NCBI RefSeq assembly: GCF_001553405.1
Contig: NZ_KQ960940.1
Location: 2,608 to 66,607, forward strand
Reading direction: 5' to 3'
Length of the DNA: 64,000 nucleotides
Source: Megasphaera hutchinsoni
GTDB lineage: Bacteria; Bacillota; Negativicutes; Veillonellales; Megasphaeraceae
In this document: positions 50,672-62,479 of the stretch, piece after piece
How positions within the stretch are numbered: the first letter of the stretch is position 1
Layout: every line of letters begins with the position of its first letter
Position numbers and translations under genes: made by a program
The notes under the pieces: model-generated
What the model was told of the DNA's origin: nothing
The model's input: only the letters and a program-made list of their open reading frames with translations
Databases searched by the model: none

Positions 50672-52870
50672 ATGAGTTCTATTTTAGAAGGACTAAATTC
50701 ACGACAACAGGAAGCGGTATTACAGATTGAAGGCCCTGTTCTTGTTACGGCTGGTGCTGGGTCAGGAAAGACAAAGGTGCTTACGTGTCGAATTGCTCAT
50801 ATCTTGGAAACGGGCGTGGCACCGCAACGAATTTTAGCGATCACATTTACCAATAAAGCGGCTAAAGAAATGCAGGAACGGGTAGCTTTGTTAATTGGCG
50901 ATGTGGCAAAGTCTATGTGGATTAGTACGTTTCATTCGTTTTGTGCCAAACTCTTGCGTATGCATCTTGATGGGAAATTTGGTTATCATCGCAATTTTGT
51001 TATATATGACAGTACGGATCAATTGACGGTTGTCAAAAAGATGCTCAAGGAATTACAGCTGGATGAAAATAGGTTTTTACCTCATGTTGTATTAAGTACG
51101 ATTTCTAATGCTAAAAATGCTTTGCTTACAGCGAAAGAATGGGCAAAACAAGCAGGTGATTTTTATCAGCAGAAAGTGGCAGAAGTGTATTTTCGGTATG
51201 AACGGGAATTACAGGAAAATAATGCCTTGGATTTTGATGATTTATTGACATATACAGTGAAATTATTGCAAGAAGACGAAACGATACGGGCGAGGTATCA
51301 AGACCGATTTCAATATATTCTTATTGATGAATACCAAGATACAAATTATGCACAATATATGTTGACAAGGATTTTAGCAAAAAAGTGGCGTAATATTTGT
51401 GTGGTCGGTGATGCAGATCAGAGTATTTATGCCTGGCGTGGCGCAGATATTCGTAATATTATTGATTTTACACGTGATTATCCTGAAGCGGTTTCTATTA
51501 AGTTGGAGCAAAATTATCGCTCAACGAAAACGATTTTACAAGCGGCAAATGCGGTTATTTCGCATAATGAAAAACGGCCATCGAAGGTTTTGTGGACGGA
51601 TAATGAATGTGGCAAAAAGATTATTCATTATCAGGGTGCCACAGAACGTGATGAAGCGGATTATGTGGCGGGATGTATTTATAATCGCCATGATAAAAGA
51701 GGCGAGCCTTATGGTGATATGGCAATCTTATTTCGCATAAATGCTCAATCACGTATATTGGAAGAAGAACTTATTAGGCGAGGAATTCCTTATACGATGG
51801 TAGGCGGAACAAAATTTTATGATCGCAAAGAAATTAAGGATGTTATTGCCTATTTGCGTTTGTTAGTAAATCCGCAAGATAGTCTAAGTTTGCTACGGGT
51901 TATTAATGTGCCCAAACGGGGCGTTGGACAAATCACGTTGGAAAAGGTAGTGGCATATGCGGAAGAACGGCAAATGAGTGTGTTTTATGCCTTGACAGAA
52001 GTGGAAAATATTGATATAGCTGAACGGGTAAAACAGACAATGAAGGCTTTTATTGATGTTATTTTTTCTTTGGCAGAAAAAGCGACAACGATGGATGTAT
52101 TTTCTTTATTGGAAACGGTTATAAAGGATACGGGATATGGTGATTTATTAGCCGCTGAAGCTCGTAAGGATACGCGAGGCGAGACTAGGCAAGCCAATGT
52201 AGGGGAATTTTTGTCAGTTGCAAAAGAGTATGTTGATGGGAATCCTAACGGGACGATACAAGACTTTTTAGAAACGGTAGCATTAGTTAGTGATGCTGAT
52301 TCTTTTGAAAATAAGGAATCGCAAGTTACGCTTATGTCACTGCATGCAGCGAAGGGATTAGAGTTTCCTATTGTCTTTTTAGTGGGGTTAGAAGAAGGGC
52401 TGTTTCCGCACAGTCGTTCTTTGATGGATCCGATGCAATTGGAAGAAGAACGGCGACTGGCTTATGTTGGGATTACACGAGCTAAACGTCAATTATACGT
52501 GACAAATGCTGTCTCGCGTATGTGGTATGGCAGTATATCATCGCATATGCCAAGTCGATTTTTAGAGGAAATTCCAGCAGAATTAAAAGAAGTAAAAGAA
52601 ATGACTCGTTTGATGAAGCAAAAACGGCTTTCTGTTTCTAATAAACAACGTGTTTCTGTATTATCGACTGCCGTGTCTACGTCCTTACCAAAGAAACATC
52701 AGGTGGATATGTCCATTCAAAAAGGTGATCTGGTACAACATAAAATTTGGGGTAAGGGAAAGGTAGTAGAGGTTTTTGGTTCGGGTGATAGCATGCAATT
52801 AAAAATACAATTTCCAACGCAAGGTGTACGGCAGGTGATGGCAAAGTATGCACCGATTGAAAAAGTATAA
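50672..52870 (+). CDS. pcrA: ATP-dependent DNA helicase PcrA (UvrD/Rep family)
   Basis: 732 residues, superfamily 1A 3'-5' helicase for repair and replication. Motif I 'AGAGSGKT' (27-34), Ia 'ITFTNKAAKEMQERV', II 'LIDEYQDTN', III 'VGDADQSIYAWRGAD', IV 'LEQNYRS', V 'VTLMSLHAAKGLEFPIVFLVGLEEGLFPH' and VI 'EERRLAYVGITRAKRQLY' are all present. A C-terminal Tudor-like RNA-polymerase-binding tail ('GDLVQHKIWGKGKVVEV') is typical of PcrA. ATG 50672 is eight bases after GAGGAG; the ATG at 50666 is too close. It is followed by ligA, with which it is often paired. Confidence 0.97.
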   Translation: MSSILEGLNSRQQEAVLQIEGPVLVTAGAGSGKTKVLTCRIAHILETGVAPQRILAITFTNKAAKEMQERVALLIGDVAKSMWISTFHSFCAKLLRMHLDGKFGYHRNFVIYDSTDQLTVVKKMLKELQLDENRFLPHVVLSTISNAKNALLTAKEWAKQAGDFYQQKVAEVYFRYERELQENNALDFDDLLTYTVKLLQEDETIRARYQDRFQYILIDEYQDTNYAQYMLTRILAKKWRNICVVGDADQSIYAWRGADIRNIIDFTRDYPEAVSIKLEQNYRSTKTILQAANAVISHNEKRPSKVLWTDNECGKKIIHYQGATERDEADYVAGCIYNRHDKRGEPYGDMAILFRINAQSRILEEELIRRGIPYTMVGGTKFYDRKEIKDVIAYLRLLVNPQDSLSLLRVINVPKRGVGQITLEKVVAYAEERQMSVFYALTEVENIDIAERVKQTMKAFIDVIFSLAEKATTMDVFSLLETVIKDTGYGDLLAAEARKDTRGETRQANVGEFLSVAKEYVDGNPNGTIQDFLETVALVSDADSFENKESQVTLMSLHAAKGLEFPIVFLVGLEEGLFPHSRSLMDPMQLEEERRLAYVGITRAKRQLYVTNAVSRMWYGSISSHMPSRFLEEIPAELKEVKEMTRLMKQKRLSVSNKQRVSVLSTAVSTSLPKKHQVDMSIQKGDLVQHKIWGKGKVVEVFGSGDSMQLKIQFPTQGVRQVMAKYAPIEKV

Positions 52871-52881
52871 TAGGAGGATAG

Positions 52882-54882
<2,001 letters not shown>

Positions 54883-54952
54883 ATGTAAAAGTGTAAAAAT
54901 GATATAATATGAAGTTGTAAATGATTAGTATTATTGGCTAAGGGGTGTCTTT

Positions 54953-55243
54953 ATGAAAATCACTAGCGAAGAAATAAAAAAAATAGCCCTCTTATCACGG
55001 CTTACTGTGAAAGAAGAGCAGATGGCAGTAGTAGAAAAACAGATGAGTGATATTTTGTCTTATATGGATTTAATCGGGGAAGTAGATTTGACGGACGTAG
55101 AACCGACAGCTCATGCCGTTCCGTTACGGAATGTTATGCGTGCGGATGAACCGCGTAAGTCGTTAGATCATGGAGAAGCATTATCCAATGCACCAGAGGA
55201 AGAAAATGGATATTTTAAAGTACCGAAAGTGTTACAGGATTAA
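54953..55243 (+). CDS. gatC: Asp/Glu-tRNA amidotransferase subunit C
   Basis: 96 residues, the usual size. 'ITSEEIKKIALLSRLTVKEEQ' and 'VEPTAHAVPLRNVMRADEPR' are typical of GatC, which wraps around GatA and stabilises the GatCAB complex. It lies 12 bases before gatA. GatCAB converts misacylated Glu-tRNA-Gln and/or Asp-tRNA-Asn to the amide forms, so this organism probably lacks GlnRS and/or AsnRS (inference). Confidence 0.96.
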   Translation: MKITSEEIKKIALLSRLTVKEEQMAVVEKQMSDILSYMDLIGEVDLTDVEPTAHAVPLRNVMRADEPRKSLDHGEALSNAPEEENGYFKVPKVLQD

Positions 55244-55254
55244 GGAGGGATATT

Positions 55255-56721
55255 GTGAAATCAATGACGATTCATGGATTGCATGACAAATTGATACATC
55301 GTGAAATTACGGCTGTGGAATTGACGGAAGCGTATTTAGCACATAAAGATAAGGTAGAACCGAAAGTACAGGCCTTTTTATCAGATCAGCGTGAAACCGC
55401 TTTACAGCAAGCGGCTGCTGTGGATGCGAAACTTTCGGCTGGTCAGGAAATTAGTATGATGGCAGGGATTCCAGGGGCGATTAAAGATAATATTTGTGAA
55501 AAAGGACAGCAATCATCTTGTGCATCACATATTTTGGAATCTTTTCGTGCTCCTTATGATGCAACGGTTATTGAACGGTTGCTGCAGCAGGATTATATTA
55601 GTTTAGGTAAAACGAATATGGATGAATTTGCTATGGGTAGTTCGACAGAAAATTCTGCTTTTCATCCCACTTATAATCCGTGGAATGTTGCACATGTACC
55701 AGGAGGCTCTTCCGGTGGTAGTGCTGCTGCAGTTGCTGCAGGGGAATGCGTTTGGTCATTGGGTTCGGATACGGGGGGGTCGATTCGACAACCCGCGTCA
55801 TATTGTGGTGTTGTCGGGTTGAAACCTACATATGGGTTGGTTTCGCGGTATGGCCTTATCGCTTATGCTTCTTCTTTAGATCAAATTGGACCTATCACGC
55901 AGGATGTTATGGATTGTGCTATTGTTTTAAATGCAATTGCTGGACATGATGAAAAGGATAGTACATCTATATGCCAAGAAGAAAAAGATTATACAAAAGC
56001 ACTTATACGGGATGTCAAGGGATTAAAAATTGGTGTTCCTCAAGAATTTTTTGGTGATGGGTTGGATGCTACTTGTCGTCAAGCATTAGAAGAAGCGATA
56101 AAGACCTATCAATCGTTGGGGGCAGAAATTGTATCCGTTTCTATGCCGCATTTGAAATATGGTTTAGCCGCGTACTATATTATTGCTCCAGCGGAAGCAA
56201 GTTCTAATTTAGCACGTTATGATGGCGTTGGCTTTGGCATGCGTGTACCAGGTAAAAATATTGTTGAAATGTATGAAAAAACGCGTACCGCTGGGTTTGG
56301 CCCGGAAGTACAACGGCGTATTTTGTTAGGGACATATGTACTTAGCTCAGGCTATTACGATGCGTATTATTTGCGGGCTATGAAAGTGCGTACTTTAGTG
56401 AAGCAAGATTATGATAAAGCTTTAAAACAATGTGATGTATTGCTCACCCCAACGGCACCAGATGTGGCCTTTTTAGTGGGTGAACATGTGAATGATCCGT
56501 TGGCAATGTATCTTGCGGATGTATGCACTGTAACGTTAAATTTGGCAGGATTGCCTGGTATGAGTATTCCTTGTGGGTATAAAAATGGATTGCCTATAGG
56601 GATGCAGCTAATTGGCAGAGCTTTAGGAGAAGAAACGTTGCTTCGCGTTGCTTATGCTTTTGAACAAGAGCGGACAGATGTGCAGCAACAAGCACCTGTC
56701 GGGGAGGTTACGCTATCATGA
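55255..56721 (+). CDS. gatA: Asp/Glu-tRNA amidotransferase subunit A
   Basis: Amidase subunit that releases ammonia from glutamine, 488 residues. The Ser-cisSer-Lys triad is visible: Lys in 'IPGAIKDNI' (about 79), Ser in '[15 protein letters not shown]' (about 154) and the nucleophile in '[16 protein letters not shown]' (about 178). The start is GTG 55255 behind AAGGAGGG. It overlaps gatB by four bases (ATGA). Confidence 0.98.
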   Translation: MKSMTIHGLHDKLIHREITAVELTEAYLAHKDKVEPKVQAFLSDQRETALQQAAAVDAKLSAGQEISMMAGIPGAIKDNICEKGQQSSCASHILESFRAPYDATVIERLLQQDYISLGKTNMDEFAMGSSTENSAFHPTYNPWNVAHVPGGSSGGSAAAVAAGECVWSLGSDTGGSIRQPASYCGVVGLKPTYGLVSRYGLIAYASSLDQIGPITQDVMDCAIVLNAIAGHDEKDSTSICQEEKDYTKALIRDVKGLKIGVPQEFFGDGLDATCRQALEEAIKTYQSLGAEIVSVSMPHLKYGLAAYYIIAPAEASSNLARYDGVGFGMRVPGKNIVEMYEKTRTAGFGPEVQRRILLGTYVLSSGYYDAYYLRAMKVRTLVKQDYDKALKQCDVLLTPTAPDVAFLVGEHVNDPLAMYLADVCTVTLNLAGLPGMSIPCGYKNGLPIGMQLIGRALGEETLLRVAYAFEQERTDVQQQAPVGEVTLS

Positions 56722-58157
56722 AATATGAATCTGTCATTGGATTAGAAGTCCATGCTGAATTAAAAACAAAGACTAAAATTTTTTGTGGTTGTAGCACAGA
56801 ATTTGGAGCAGATCCCAATACACATGTATGCCCTGTATGCTTAGGGTTGCCTGGGGTATTGCCCGTATTGAATAAAGAAGTATTGCATTTTGCTGTGAAA
56901 GCTGGGTTGGCTTTACATTGTGATATTTTACCATTTAGCAAGTTTGATCGGAAAAATTATTATTATCCTGATTTGCCTAAAAATTTTCAAACATCTCAGT
57001 TTGATTTGCCTATTTGTTTAAATGGGTATGTGGATATTGAGGTAGGGGGTAAACAGCGTCGTATTCATTTAACCCGTATTCATATGGAAGAAGATGCAGG
57101 CAAGTTAGTGCATAGTGGCTCTACTATTGATACATCCGATTCCTCTTGTGTCGATTATAATCGTACGGGTGTACCTCTTATTGAAATTGTGTCGGAACCA
57201 GATATTCGAAGTGGAGAAGAAGCACGTGCGTATTTAGAAAAACTCCGTTCTATTTTACAGTATTTAGGTGTTTCGGATTGCCGGATGGAAGAAGGAAGTA
57301 TGCGGTGTGATGCCAATATTTCTATTCGACCAGTTGGGTCAGAAACATTAGGTACGAAGACAGAAATTAAAAATATTAATTCCTTTAGTGGGGTGCAAAA
57401 AGGAATTGAGTATGAAGCGGTACGACAAGCACAAATTTTAGAAGAAGGCGGTACGATCCAGCAAGCAACACGCGGATGGGAAGAAGCCAAGGGAATTACG
57501 GTATTACAACGTATTAAAGAAGGAAGTAGCGATTATCGGTATTTCCCTGAACCCGATTTAATTCCTATTGAAGTATCGTCAGAATATATTGAAGAGGTAC
57601 GGCGTGAATTACCAGAATTACCAGATGTTCGGAAAGAACGATTTAAAACGGAATTTGGTTTATCCGATTATGATTCGTCGTTATTAACAGCGGATAAGGC
57701 TACGGCAGATTATTTTGAAGCGGTAGTGCAGGATGGTATTGATGCAAAAACGGTATCGAATTGGATTTTAGGTGAAATTGCTAAAAAGTTGAACGAAGAA
57801 GGAATTTCTATTGAACATATTCCTGTGACACCTACGGCATTAGCCGCACTTTTGCGGTTAATTCAAGGCGGGACAATTTCTGGTACTATGGCAAAACAGG
57901 TATTACCTGAAATGTGGAGTACTCAGAAGAGTGCAGATGAAGTAGTCAAGGAAAAAGGATTAGTACAAATTACAGATACGAATGCCTTAGAAGAGATTGT
58001 ACAAAAAATTATTGATGCAAATCCTCAATCGGTAGCAGATTATCAAGCAGGTAAGAAAAAAGCTATTGGTTTTTTAGTAGGACAAATTATGAAAGAAACC
58101 AAAGGCAGAGCAAATCCTGGCCTGGTAAATCAGTTGTTACAGCAAAAATTACAGTAA
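56718..58157 (+). CDS. gatB: Asp/Glu-tRNA amidotransferase subunit B
   Basis: 479 residues; the tRNA-binding subunit that phosphorylates and amidates the misacylated residue. '[23 protein letters not shown]' with Cys pairs 'CGC...CPVCLG' forms the family zinc region. '[15 protein letters not shown]' and '[12 protein letters not shown]' are conserved. The YqeY-like C-terminal tail ends '[16 protein letters not shown]'. Last gene of gatCAB, closed by a terminator. Confidence 0.98.
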   Translation: MKYESVIGLEVHAELKTKTKIFCGCSTEFGADPNTHVCPVCLGLPGVLPVLNKEVLHFAVKAGLALHCDILPFSKFDRKNYYYPDLPKNFQTSQFDLPICLNGYVDIEVGGKQRRIHLTRIHMEEDAGKLVHSGSTIDTSDSSCVDYNRTGVPLIEIVSEPDIRSGEEARAYLEKLRSILQYLGVSDCRMEEGSMRCDANISIRPVGSETLGTKTEIKNINSFSGVQKGIEYEAVRQAQILEEGGTIQQATRGWEEAKGITVLQRIKEGSSDYRYFPEPDLIPIEVSSEYIEEVRRELPELPDVRKERFKTEFGLSDYDSSLLTADKATADYFEAVVQDGIDAKTVSNWILGEIAKKLNEEGISIEHIPVTPTALAALLRLIQGGTISGTMAKQVLPEMWSTQKSADEVVKEKGLVQITDTNALEEIVQKIIDANPQSVADYQAGKKKAIGFLVGQIMKETKGRANPGLVNQLLQQKLQ

Positions 58158-58173
58158 GTGCGTAATATAGAGA

Positions 58174-58218
58174 AATAAAGTATGTCATTGTATATAGTAT
58201 GACATACTTTATTTTTTT
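58174..58218 (+). terminator. Terminator of gatCAB
   Basis: A 15-16-bp stem AAATAAAGTATGTCAT/ATGACATACTTTATTT followed by T residues. Confidence 0.92.
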
Positions 58219-58373
58219 TGTGTGTTTGTGAAAAAAAGAACTCCAAATTTTCGTGTTTTTTGGCGATTGTCACTATTTTTATGTCGTTAGTAGGAATTTT
58301 GTTGAGACATAGAAAAGATCCTTGTTATAGTGATAACAGGATACACACGGAATATATATAAAGGAGGTCTTAT

Positions 58374-59828
58374 ATGATTGATCGAAAAAAGGCAACGGTT
58401 CTATTTGCTTTAGTGCTTATGATCGGTATTTTTTTTATGCCTGATTTACCAGGGTTGACTAGTGCCGGGAAAGCAACATTAGGAGTATTGGTATTTGCGG
58501 TTATCATGTGGGTAACACAGGCTGTATCATATCCTGTCAGTGCCGTTGCAATCATTGCTTTTTTAGCGTTATTGTTAGGATTTTCTCCTGCCGAAGGAAC
58601 AAGTGGAGCCTTATTAGGAACGAGTAAAGCTATACCATTAGCTTTAAGTGGCTTTATTAATGGCGGATGGGTACTCGTTGTAGCAGGATTATTTATGGCA
58701 TCGGGTATTATCCATTGTAGTTTGGAAAAACGTATTGCTTATCATGTTTTAATGATTTTTGGTACGAAGGTAAAAAATATTTTTGCTGGGATTATCGCAT
58801 TAATGGCATTATTGTGTTTTGTTATCCCTTCGATGACCGCACGAGCGGCTACGATTACTCCGATTGCTGTGGGTTTGGTAGAGGCATTGGGGTTGCATTT
58901 ACGTAGTACTTTCAGCCGTATGTTACTGGTTACCGTGGCTATTACATCGTCTGTTTCGGGGATGTTATTGTTGACTTCTGGAGCACCGAATCCGGTGGCA
59001 TTATCGTTTATTGCCACGCAGTTAGGTCATGATATTTCGTGGATGGAATGGTTTATATATGCTGCTCCATATTCGATAATATTGCTTATTATATTTTATT
59101 TTGTAGTGACACGATTTAATAAGTTTGAGTTTGACGAAGCACCCGGCGGTAAGGAATTTATTGCTAAAAAATTGGAAGAATTAGGTCCAATGAGTCGGAA
59201 AGAGAAAAAAATTGCTTTGATTTTTGGAATTACAATTTTATTTTGGATGACTCAAGGCATTCATCATATTGATGCGAATACTATTTCGATGCTGTCGGTA
59301 GTGGCGATGATTTTTCCAACGATTGGTATTGCTGGGTGGAAAGAACTGTGCCGTGGTGTAGATGCAGGTACGATTCTTCTTTTTGGTGCAGGTATTTCTT
59401 TAGGAAATGTCCTTTTAAAAACGAAAGCGGCCCTATGGCTAGCAGATGTGTCGTTGGGGCATTTGCATCTTGAACATTTGCCGCCCTTGTTGATGATGGT
59501 CCCGATTATGATTGCTTTGTTGATCATTCGCTTTGCGTTTGCTAGTACCACTTCTTCTGCTGCTGCATTGGTTCCAACGGTTATTGGCTTTTTATTAAGT
59601 TTAAATAACGATGCACTACCTATGTGGGGAATGGCATTTATTGCTACGATGACTGTATATTTTTCGTTTATCTTGCCCGTGCATTCACCGCAAGCGATGA
59701 TTCCTTATGGAACACAGGCGTTTGAAGTGAAAGATATGGTTAGAATGGGTGTACCATTTACGATTATCTCGTTGGTTGTATTAGGTATTTTTGTTTTTAC
59801 ATATTGGCATTGGTGGGGATTAATTTAA
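58374..59828 (+). CDS. SLC13/DASS-family anion:sodium symporter
   Basis: 484 residues with about eleven to twelve hydrophobic spans. The DASS pattern is present: two inverted halves, the first Ser-Asn-Thr-like region 'TSSVSGMLLLTSGAPNPVAL' (about 190-209) and the second 'FASTTSSAAALVPTVIG' (about 386-402), plus the late 'FSFILPVHSPQAMIPYGTQAF'. Members carry dicarboxylates, citrate or sulfate with sodium. AAGGAGG precedes the ATG. It is followed at 12 bases by a carbonic anhydrase-like gene and a CoA-transferase, which suggests a carboxylate such as succinate as substrate (inference). Confidence 0.88.
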   Translation: MIDRKKATVLFALVLMIGIFFMPDLPGLTSAGKATLGVLVFAVIMWVTQAVSYPVSAVAIIAFLALLLGFSPAEGTSGALLGTSKAIPLALSGFINGGWVLVVAGLFMASGIIHCSLEKRIAYHVLMIFGTKVKNIFAGIIALMALLCFVIPSMTARAATITPIAVGLVEALGLHLRSTFSRMLLVTVAITSSVSGMLLLTSGAPNPVALSFIATQLGHDISWMEWFIYAAPYSIILLIIFYFVVTRFNKFEFDEAPGGKEFIAKKLEELGPMSRKEKKIALIFGITILFWMTQGIHHIDANTISMLSVVAMIFPTIGIAGWKELCRGVDAGTILLFGAGISLGNVLLKTKAALWLADVSLGHLHLEHLPPLLMMVPIMIALLIIRFAFASTTSSAAALVPTVIGFLLSLNNDALPMWGMAFIATMTVYFSFILPVHSPQAMIPYGTQAFEVKDMVRMGVPFTIISLVVLGIFVFTYWHWWGLI

Positions 59829-59840
59829 GGAGGAATAGAT

Positions 59841-60407
59841 ATGCTTAAAGCATCGCCTAAAACATTTTGGTCTCAGACAGAAGTACTCCCTAAGATCAAC
59901 GCATCAGCACATATTGCGGAAGCAGCTAGTGTTATTGGTAGTGTTACCATTTCAGCTGGCGTGATGGTCTGTCCAGGGGCTTCGATCCGAGGAGATGAAG
60001 GAATGCCGATTTTTATCGGTGAAGATAGTAATATACAGGACGGAGCCGTATTGCATGGATTGATGAATAAAAGAAAAGTAGTGCAAGGAAATGAATATTC
60101 GATTTATGTGGGCAATCGTGTATCATGTGGTCATTGTTGTGTTGTACATGGCCCTTGTGTTATTCATGATGATACCTTTATAGGTTTTAATGCCGTAGTT
60201 ATTGGTAGTGAAATAGACGAGCATGTATATATTGGACATGGAGCACAAGTAGTGGGTGTACATATTGCAGCAGGACGATATGTAGAACATGGAACATCTG
60301 TATTAACACAAGCACAAGCAGATGCTTTACCAGAAATACCCATAGCTATTCGCGATTTTAATGCAGAAGTAGTGGAAAAGAATACCGAGTTAGCACGTAC
60401 ATATTAA
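59841..60407 (+). CDS. Gamma-class carbonic anhydrase-like protein
   Basis: 188 residues of left-handed beta-helix hexapeptide repeats ('ASVIGSVTISAGVMVCPGASIRGDEGMPIFIGEDSNIQDGAVLHG'). The three metal His can be placed in 'VLHGL' (about 73) and 'SCGHCCVVHGPC' (about 100 and 105). The Arg-Gly-Asp pair and an acidic loop resemble Cam of Methanosarcina. It should be a trimeric Zn/Fe enzyme interconverting CO2 and bicarbonate. AAGGAGGA precedes the ATG. It lies between the transporter and the CoA-transferase, so it may balance CO2/bicarbonate for a carboxylate pathway. Confidence 0.85.
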   Translation: MLKASPKTFWSQTEVLPKINASAHIAEAASVIGSVTISAGVMVCPGASIRGDEGMPIFIGEDSNIQDGAVLHGLMNKRKVVQGNEYSIYVGNRVSCGHCCVVHGPCVIHDDTFIGFNAVVIGSEIDEHVYIGHGAQVVGVHIAAGRYVEHGTSVLTQAQADALPEIPIAIRDFNAEVVEKNTELARTY

Positions 60408-60426
60408 CTTCAAGGTGGTGGATAAT

Positions 60427-61926
60427 ATGAATATACAAGATAGAATTGATAATGTATGTTTGCGTGAACTGATTAGGACCCCGGAAGAAGCGGCAGCACT
60501 TATTAAACCAGGAATGACGATTGGTACTAGTGGGTTTACTTCAGCTGGTTATCCTAAGGCGGTACCTTTAGCGTTGGCAGAACGAATTAAAAAAGAAAAA
60601 TTTAAAATTAATTTGTGGACCGGTGCATCCGTAGGACCTGAATTAGATGGTGCGTTATCAGCGGTTAATGGTATCGCTCAACGCTTGCCCTATCAAACGA
60701 ATAGTACGTTGCGTAATCAAATTAATTCGGGTGATGTTGAGTATGGAGATCTTCATTTAAGCCATATGTCACAAATGGTTCGTTCGGGCTTTTTACATAA
60801 GGTGGATGTTGCTATTGTTGAAGTTTGTGCGATTACGGAAGAAGGGTATTTAATTCCGACAACATCCGTAGGGAATACGACCGCTTTTGTAGAATGTGCG
60901 GATGTGGTTATCGTAGAAGTGAATATGACTCAGCCGAAAGCATTACGAGGATTCCATGATATCTATGATGTTCGCCCTGTCCCACATCGTGAAGTAATAC
61001 CTATTGTTCATTCCGATGATCGTATTGGTGTGCCTTATATTGTTTGCGATCCGCAGAAAATAAAGGCTATTGTGCCTTGTGATATTCCCGATAAACCAGC
61101 GACATTAGCGGCACCAGATGAAGATTTTCAAGCCATGAGTTCATATTTGATTCAATTTTTGCATCAAGAAGTGCAAGCTGGGCGGTTACCAGATAATTTA
61201 TTGCCCTTGCAATCGGGCGTTGGTTCTGTGGCCAATGCAGTTATACAAGGTTTATGTCAAGCTGATTTTGAGCATTTAACGGTATATACGGAAGTTATTC
61301 AAGAAGGGATTTTTGATTTGTTTGATACCGGTAAATTAGATTTTGCTTCAGGTACATCTATGACGTTATCGGCGAAAGGGTTGCAACGGTTTTATGATAA
61401 TTTGGATATGTATCGTAAGAAAATATTGTTGCGACCTCTTGAAATATCGAATAGTCCTGGTGTTATTCGGCGCTTAGGTGTTATTGCGATGAATACGGCA
61501 TTAGAATTTGATATTTATGGCAATGTTAATTCGACCCATGTATTGGGGAGTAAAATCATGAATGGTATTGGCGGTTCGGGCGACTTTGCTCGGAATGCTT
61601 ACTTAACTTTCTTTTTTACTAAATCAATTGCAAAAAATGGTGATATTTCATCTGTTGTACCGATGTGTTCGCATATTGACCATACAGAACATGATGTGGA
61701 TGTGTTTATTACGGAACAGGGAATTGCGGATGTTCGCGGTTTATGTCCAAAAGAACGTGCCTTGCGTATTATTGAAAATTGTGCACATCCCGAGTATAGA
61801 CCTATGTTATTAGATTATTTTCAACGAGCGATGGGCGTTACACAACATGCGAATACACCACATATTTTATCGGAAGCACTGTCTTGGCATCAACGCTTTG
61901 CTGAAACGAAGACAATGCGTATGTAA
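60427..61926 (+). CDS. Acetyl-CoA hydrolase/transferase family, succinyl-CoA:acetate (propionate) CoA-transferase type
   Basis: 499 residues, Cat1/ScpC-like. The catalytic Glu is in 'YTEVIQEGIFD' (about 290). CoA-contact segments 'LQSGVGSVANAV' and 'NGIGGSGDFARNAYL' are conserved, as is 'DHTEHDVDVFITEQGIADVRGL' near the C-terminus. It exchanges CoA between succinate, acetate or propionate in fermenting anaerobes. ATG 60427 is chosen because AAGGTGG lies eight bases upstream; the GTG codons at 60415/60418 overlap it. It is the third gene of the transporter cluster. Confidence 0.93.
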   Translation: MNIQDRIDNVCLRELIRTPEEAAALIKPGMTIGTSGFTSAGYPKAVPLALAERIKKEKFKINLWTGASVGPELDGALSAVNGIAQRLPYQTNSTLRNQINSGDVEYGDLHLSHMSQMVRSGFLHKVDVAIVEVCAITEEGYLIPTTSVGNTTAFVECADVVIVEVNMTQPKALRGFHDIYDVRPVPHREVIPIVHSDDRIGVPYIVCDPQKIKAIVPCDIPDKPATLAAPDEDFQAMSSYLIQFLHQEVQAGRLPDNLLPLQSGVGSVANAVIQGLCQADFEHLTVYTEVIQEGIFDLFDTGKLDFASGTSMTLSAKGLQRFYDNLDMYRKKILLRPLEISNSPGVIRRLGVIAMNTALEFDIYGNVNSTHVLGSKIMNGIGGSGDFARNAYLTFFFTKSIAKNGDISSVVPMCSHIDHTEHDVDVFITEQGIADVRGLCPKERALRIIENCAHPEYRPMLLDYFQRAMGVTQHANTPHILSEALSWHQRFAETKTMRM

Positions 61927-61971
61927 TTAGTGAACTCTCCTTTTTTAATATAGTTAGTTCATGATGCACAG

Positions 61972-62004
61972 AAAAAAACCTATCTTTTTTGGATAGGTTT
62001 TTTT
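61972..62004 (+). terminator. Terminator of the transporter/CoA-transferase cluster
   Basis: A 13-bp stem AAAAAAACCTATC/GGATAGGTTTTTTT with a T-rich loop. Confidence 0.88.
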
Positions 62005-62132
62005 CGTTGGCATATATTTTCGTTGGTAATAAAAAATAGGCAGTTTGTCTTTTTTTTCTTGTTATTTTTATTATAAGCGTATATGTTTTAGATATAGCCT
62101 CATCCCCCTGAGTGCTAACATAGGACATACGT

Positions 62133-62166
62133 GAAAAACCGCCCATTTGTCTTGGGCGGTTTTTCA
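62133..62166. terminator. Second hairpin in the thrS upstream gap
   Basis: The stem GAAAAACCGCCCA/TGGGCGGTTTTTC around a TTTGTCT loop, symmetrical and able to terminate in either direction. The DNA between the two hairpins (62005-62130) shows no gene I can support. Confidence 0.7.
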
Positions 62167-62189
62167 TAGAAAAAATAAACTGTTTTTTC

Positions 62190-62218
62190 TTGACAAGCAA
62201 AAAAGACAGACGTATAAT
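62190..62218 (+). promoter_or_regulatory. Consensus promoter of thrS
   Basis: TTGACA (62190-62195), a 17-base spacer and TATAAT (62213-62218), a full match to the sigma-A consensus, about 60 bases before the T-box Stem I. Confidence 0.9.
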
Positions 62219-62274
62219 GAACGCATACATTATATAAGAAAAGCATAGAAGAGGATATGGCAATTTGGCTTTTT

Positions 62275-62458
62275 TATTGCAGAGAGGGATATAAGGGTGA
62301 AAGTATCCTATAAAAACGAATTGTTACCACCTCGGAGCTGATATTCTGAAATTAGTAAGAATATCCGGTAGCACCGTTATCGCACTAGAGATATCGGCAA
62401 CGATAAACTAGGGTGGAACCACGTGAGCAAGCTCTCGTCCCTTGGGGACGGGGCTTTT
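62275..62458 (+). promoter_or_regulatory. T-box riboswitch controlling thrS
   Basis: Opening AGAGAGG at about 62281, a candidate specifier ACC (Thr) at 62326-62328, T-box AGGGTGGAACCACG at 62410-62423, and a terminator hairpin AGCTCTCGTCCC/GGGACGGGGCT followed by seven T (about 62430-62461). The discriminator position is UGGA, calling for U73. Confidence 0.92.
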
Positions 62459-62479
62459 TTTATTAAGGAGGATTTTAGT

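Noticed and set aside
61838-62263. Open frame of 141 codons on the minus strand behind the CoA-transferase gene
   Set aside because: It runs through two terminators and the thrS promoter, has low-complexity composition, and its 3' end is antisense to a real gene.
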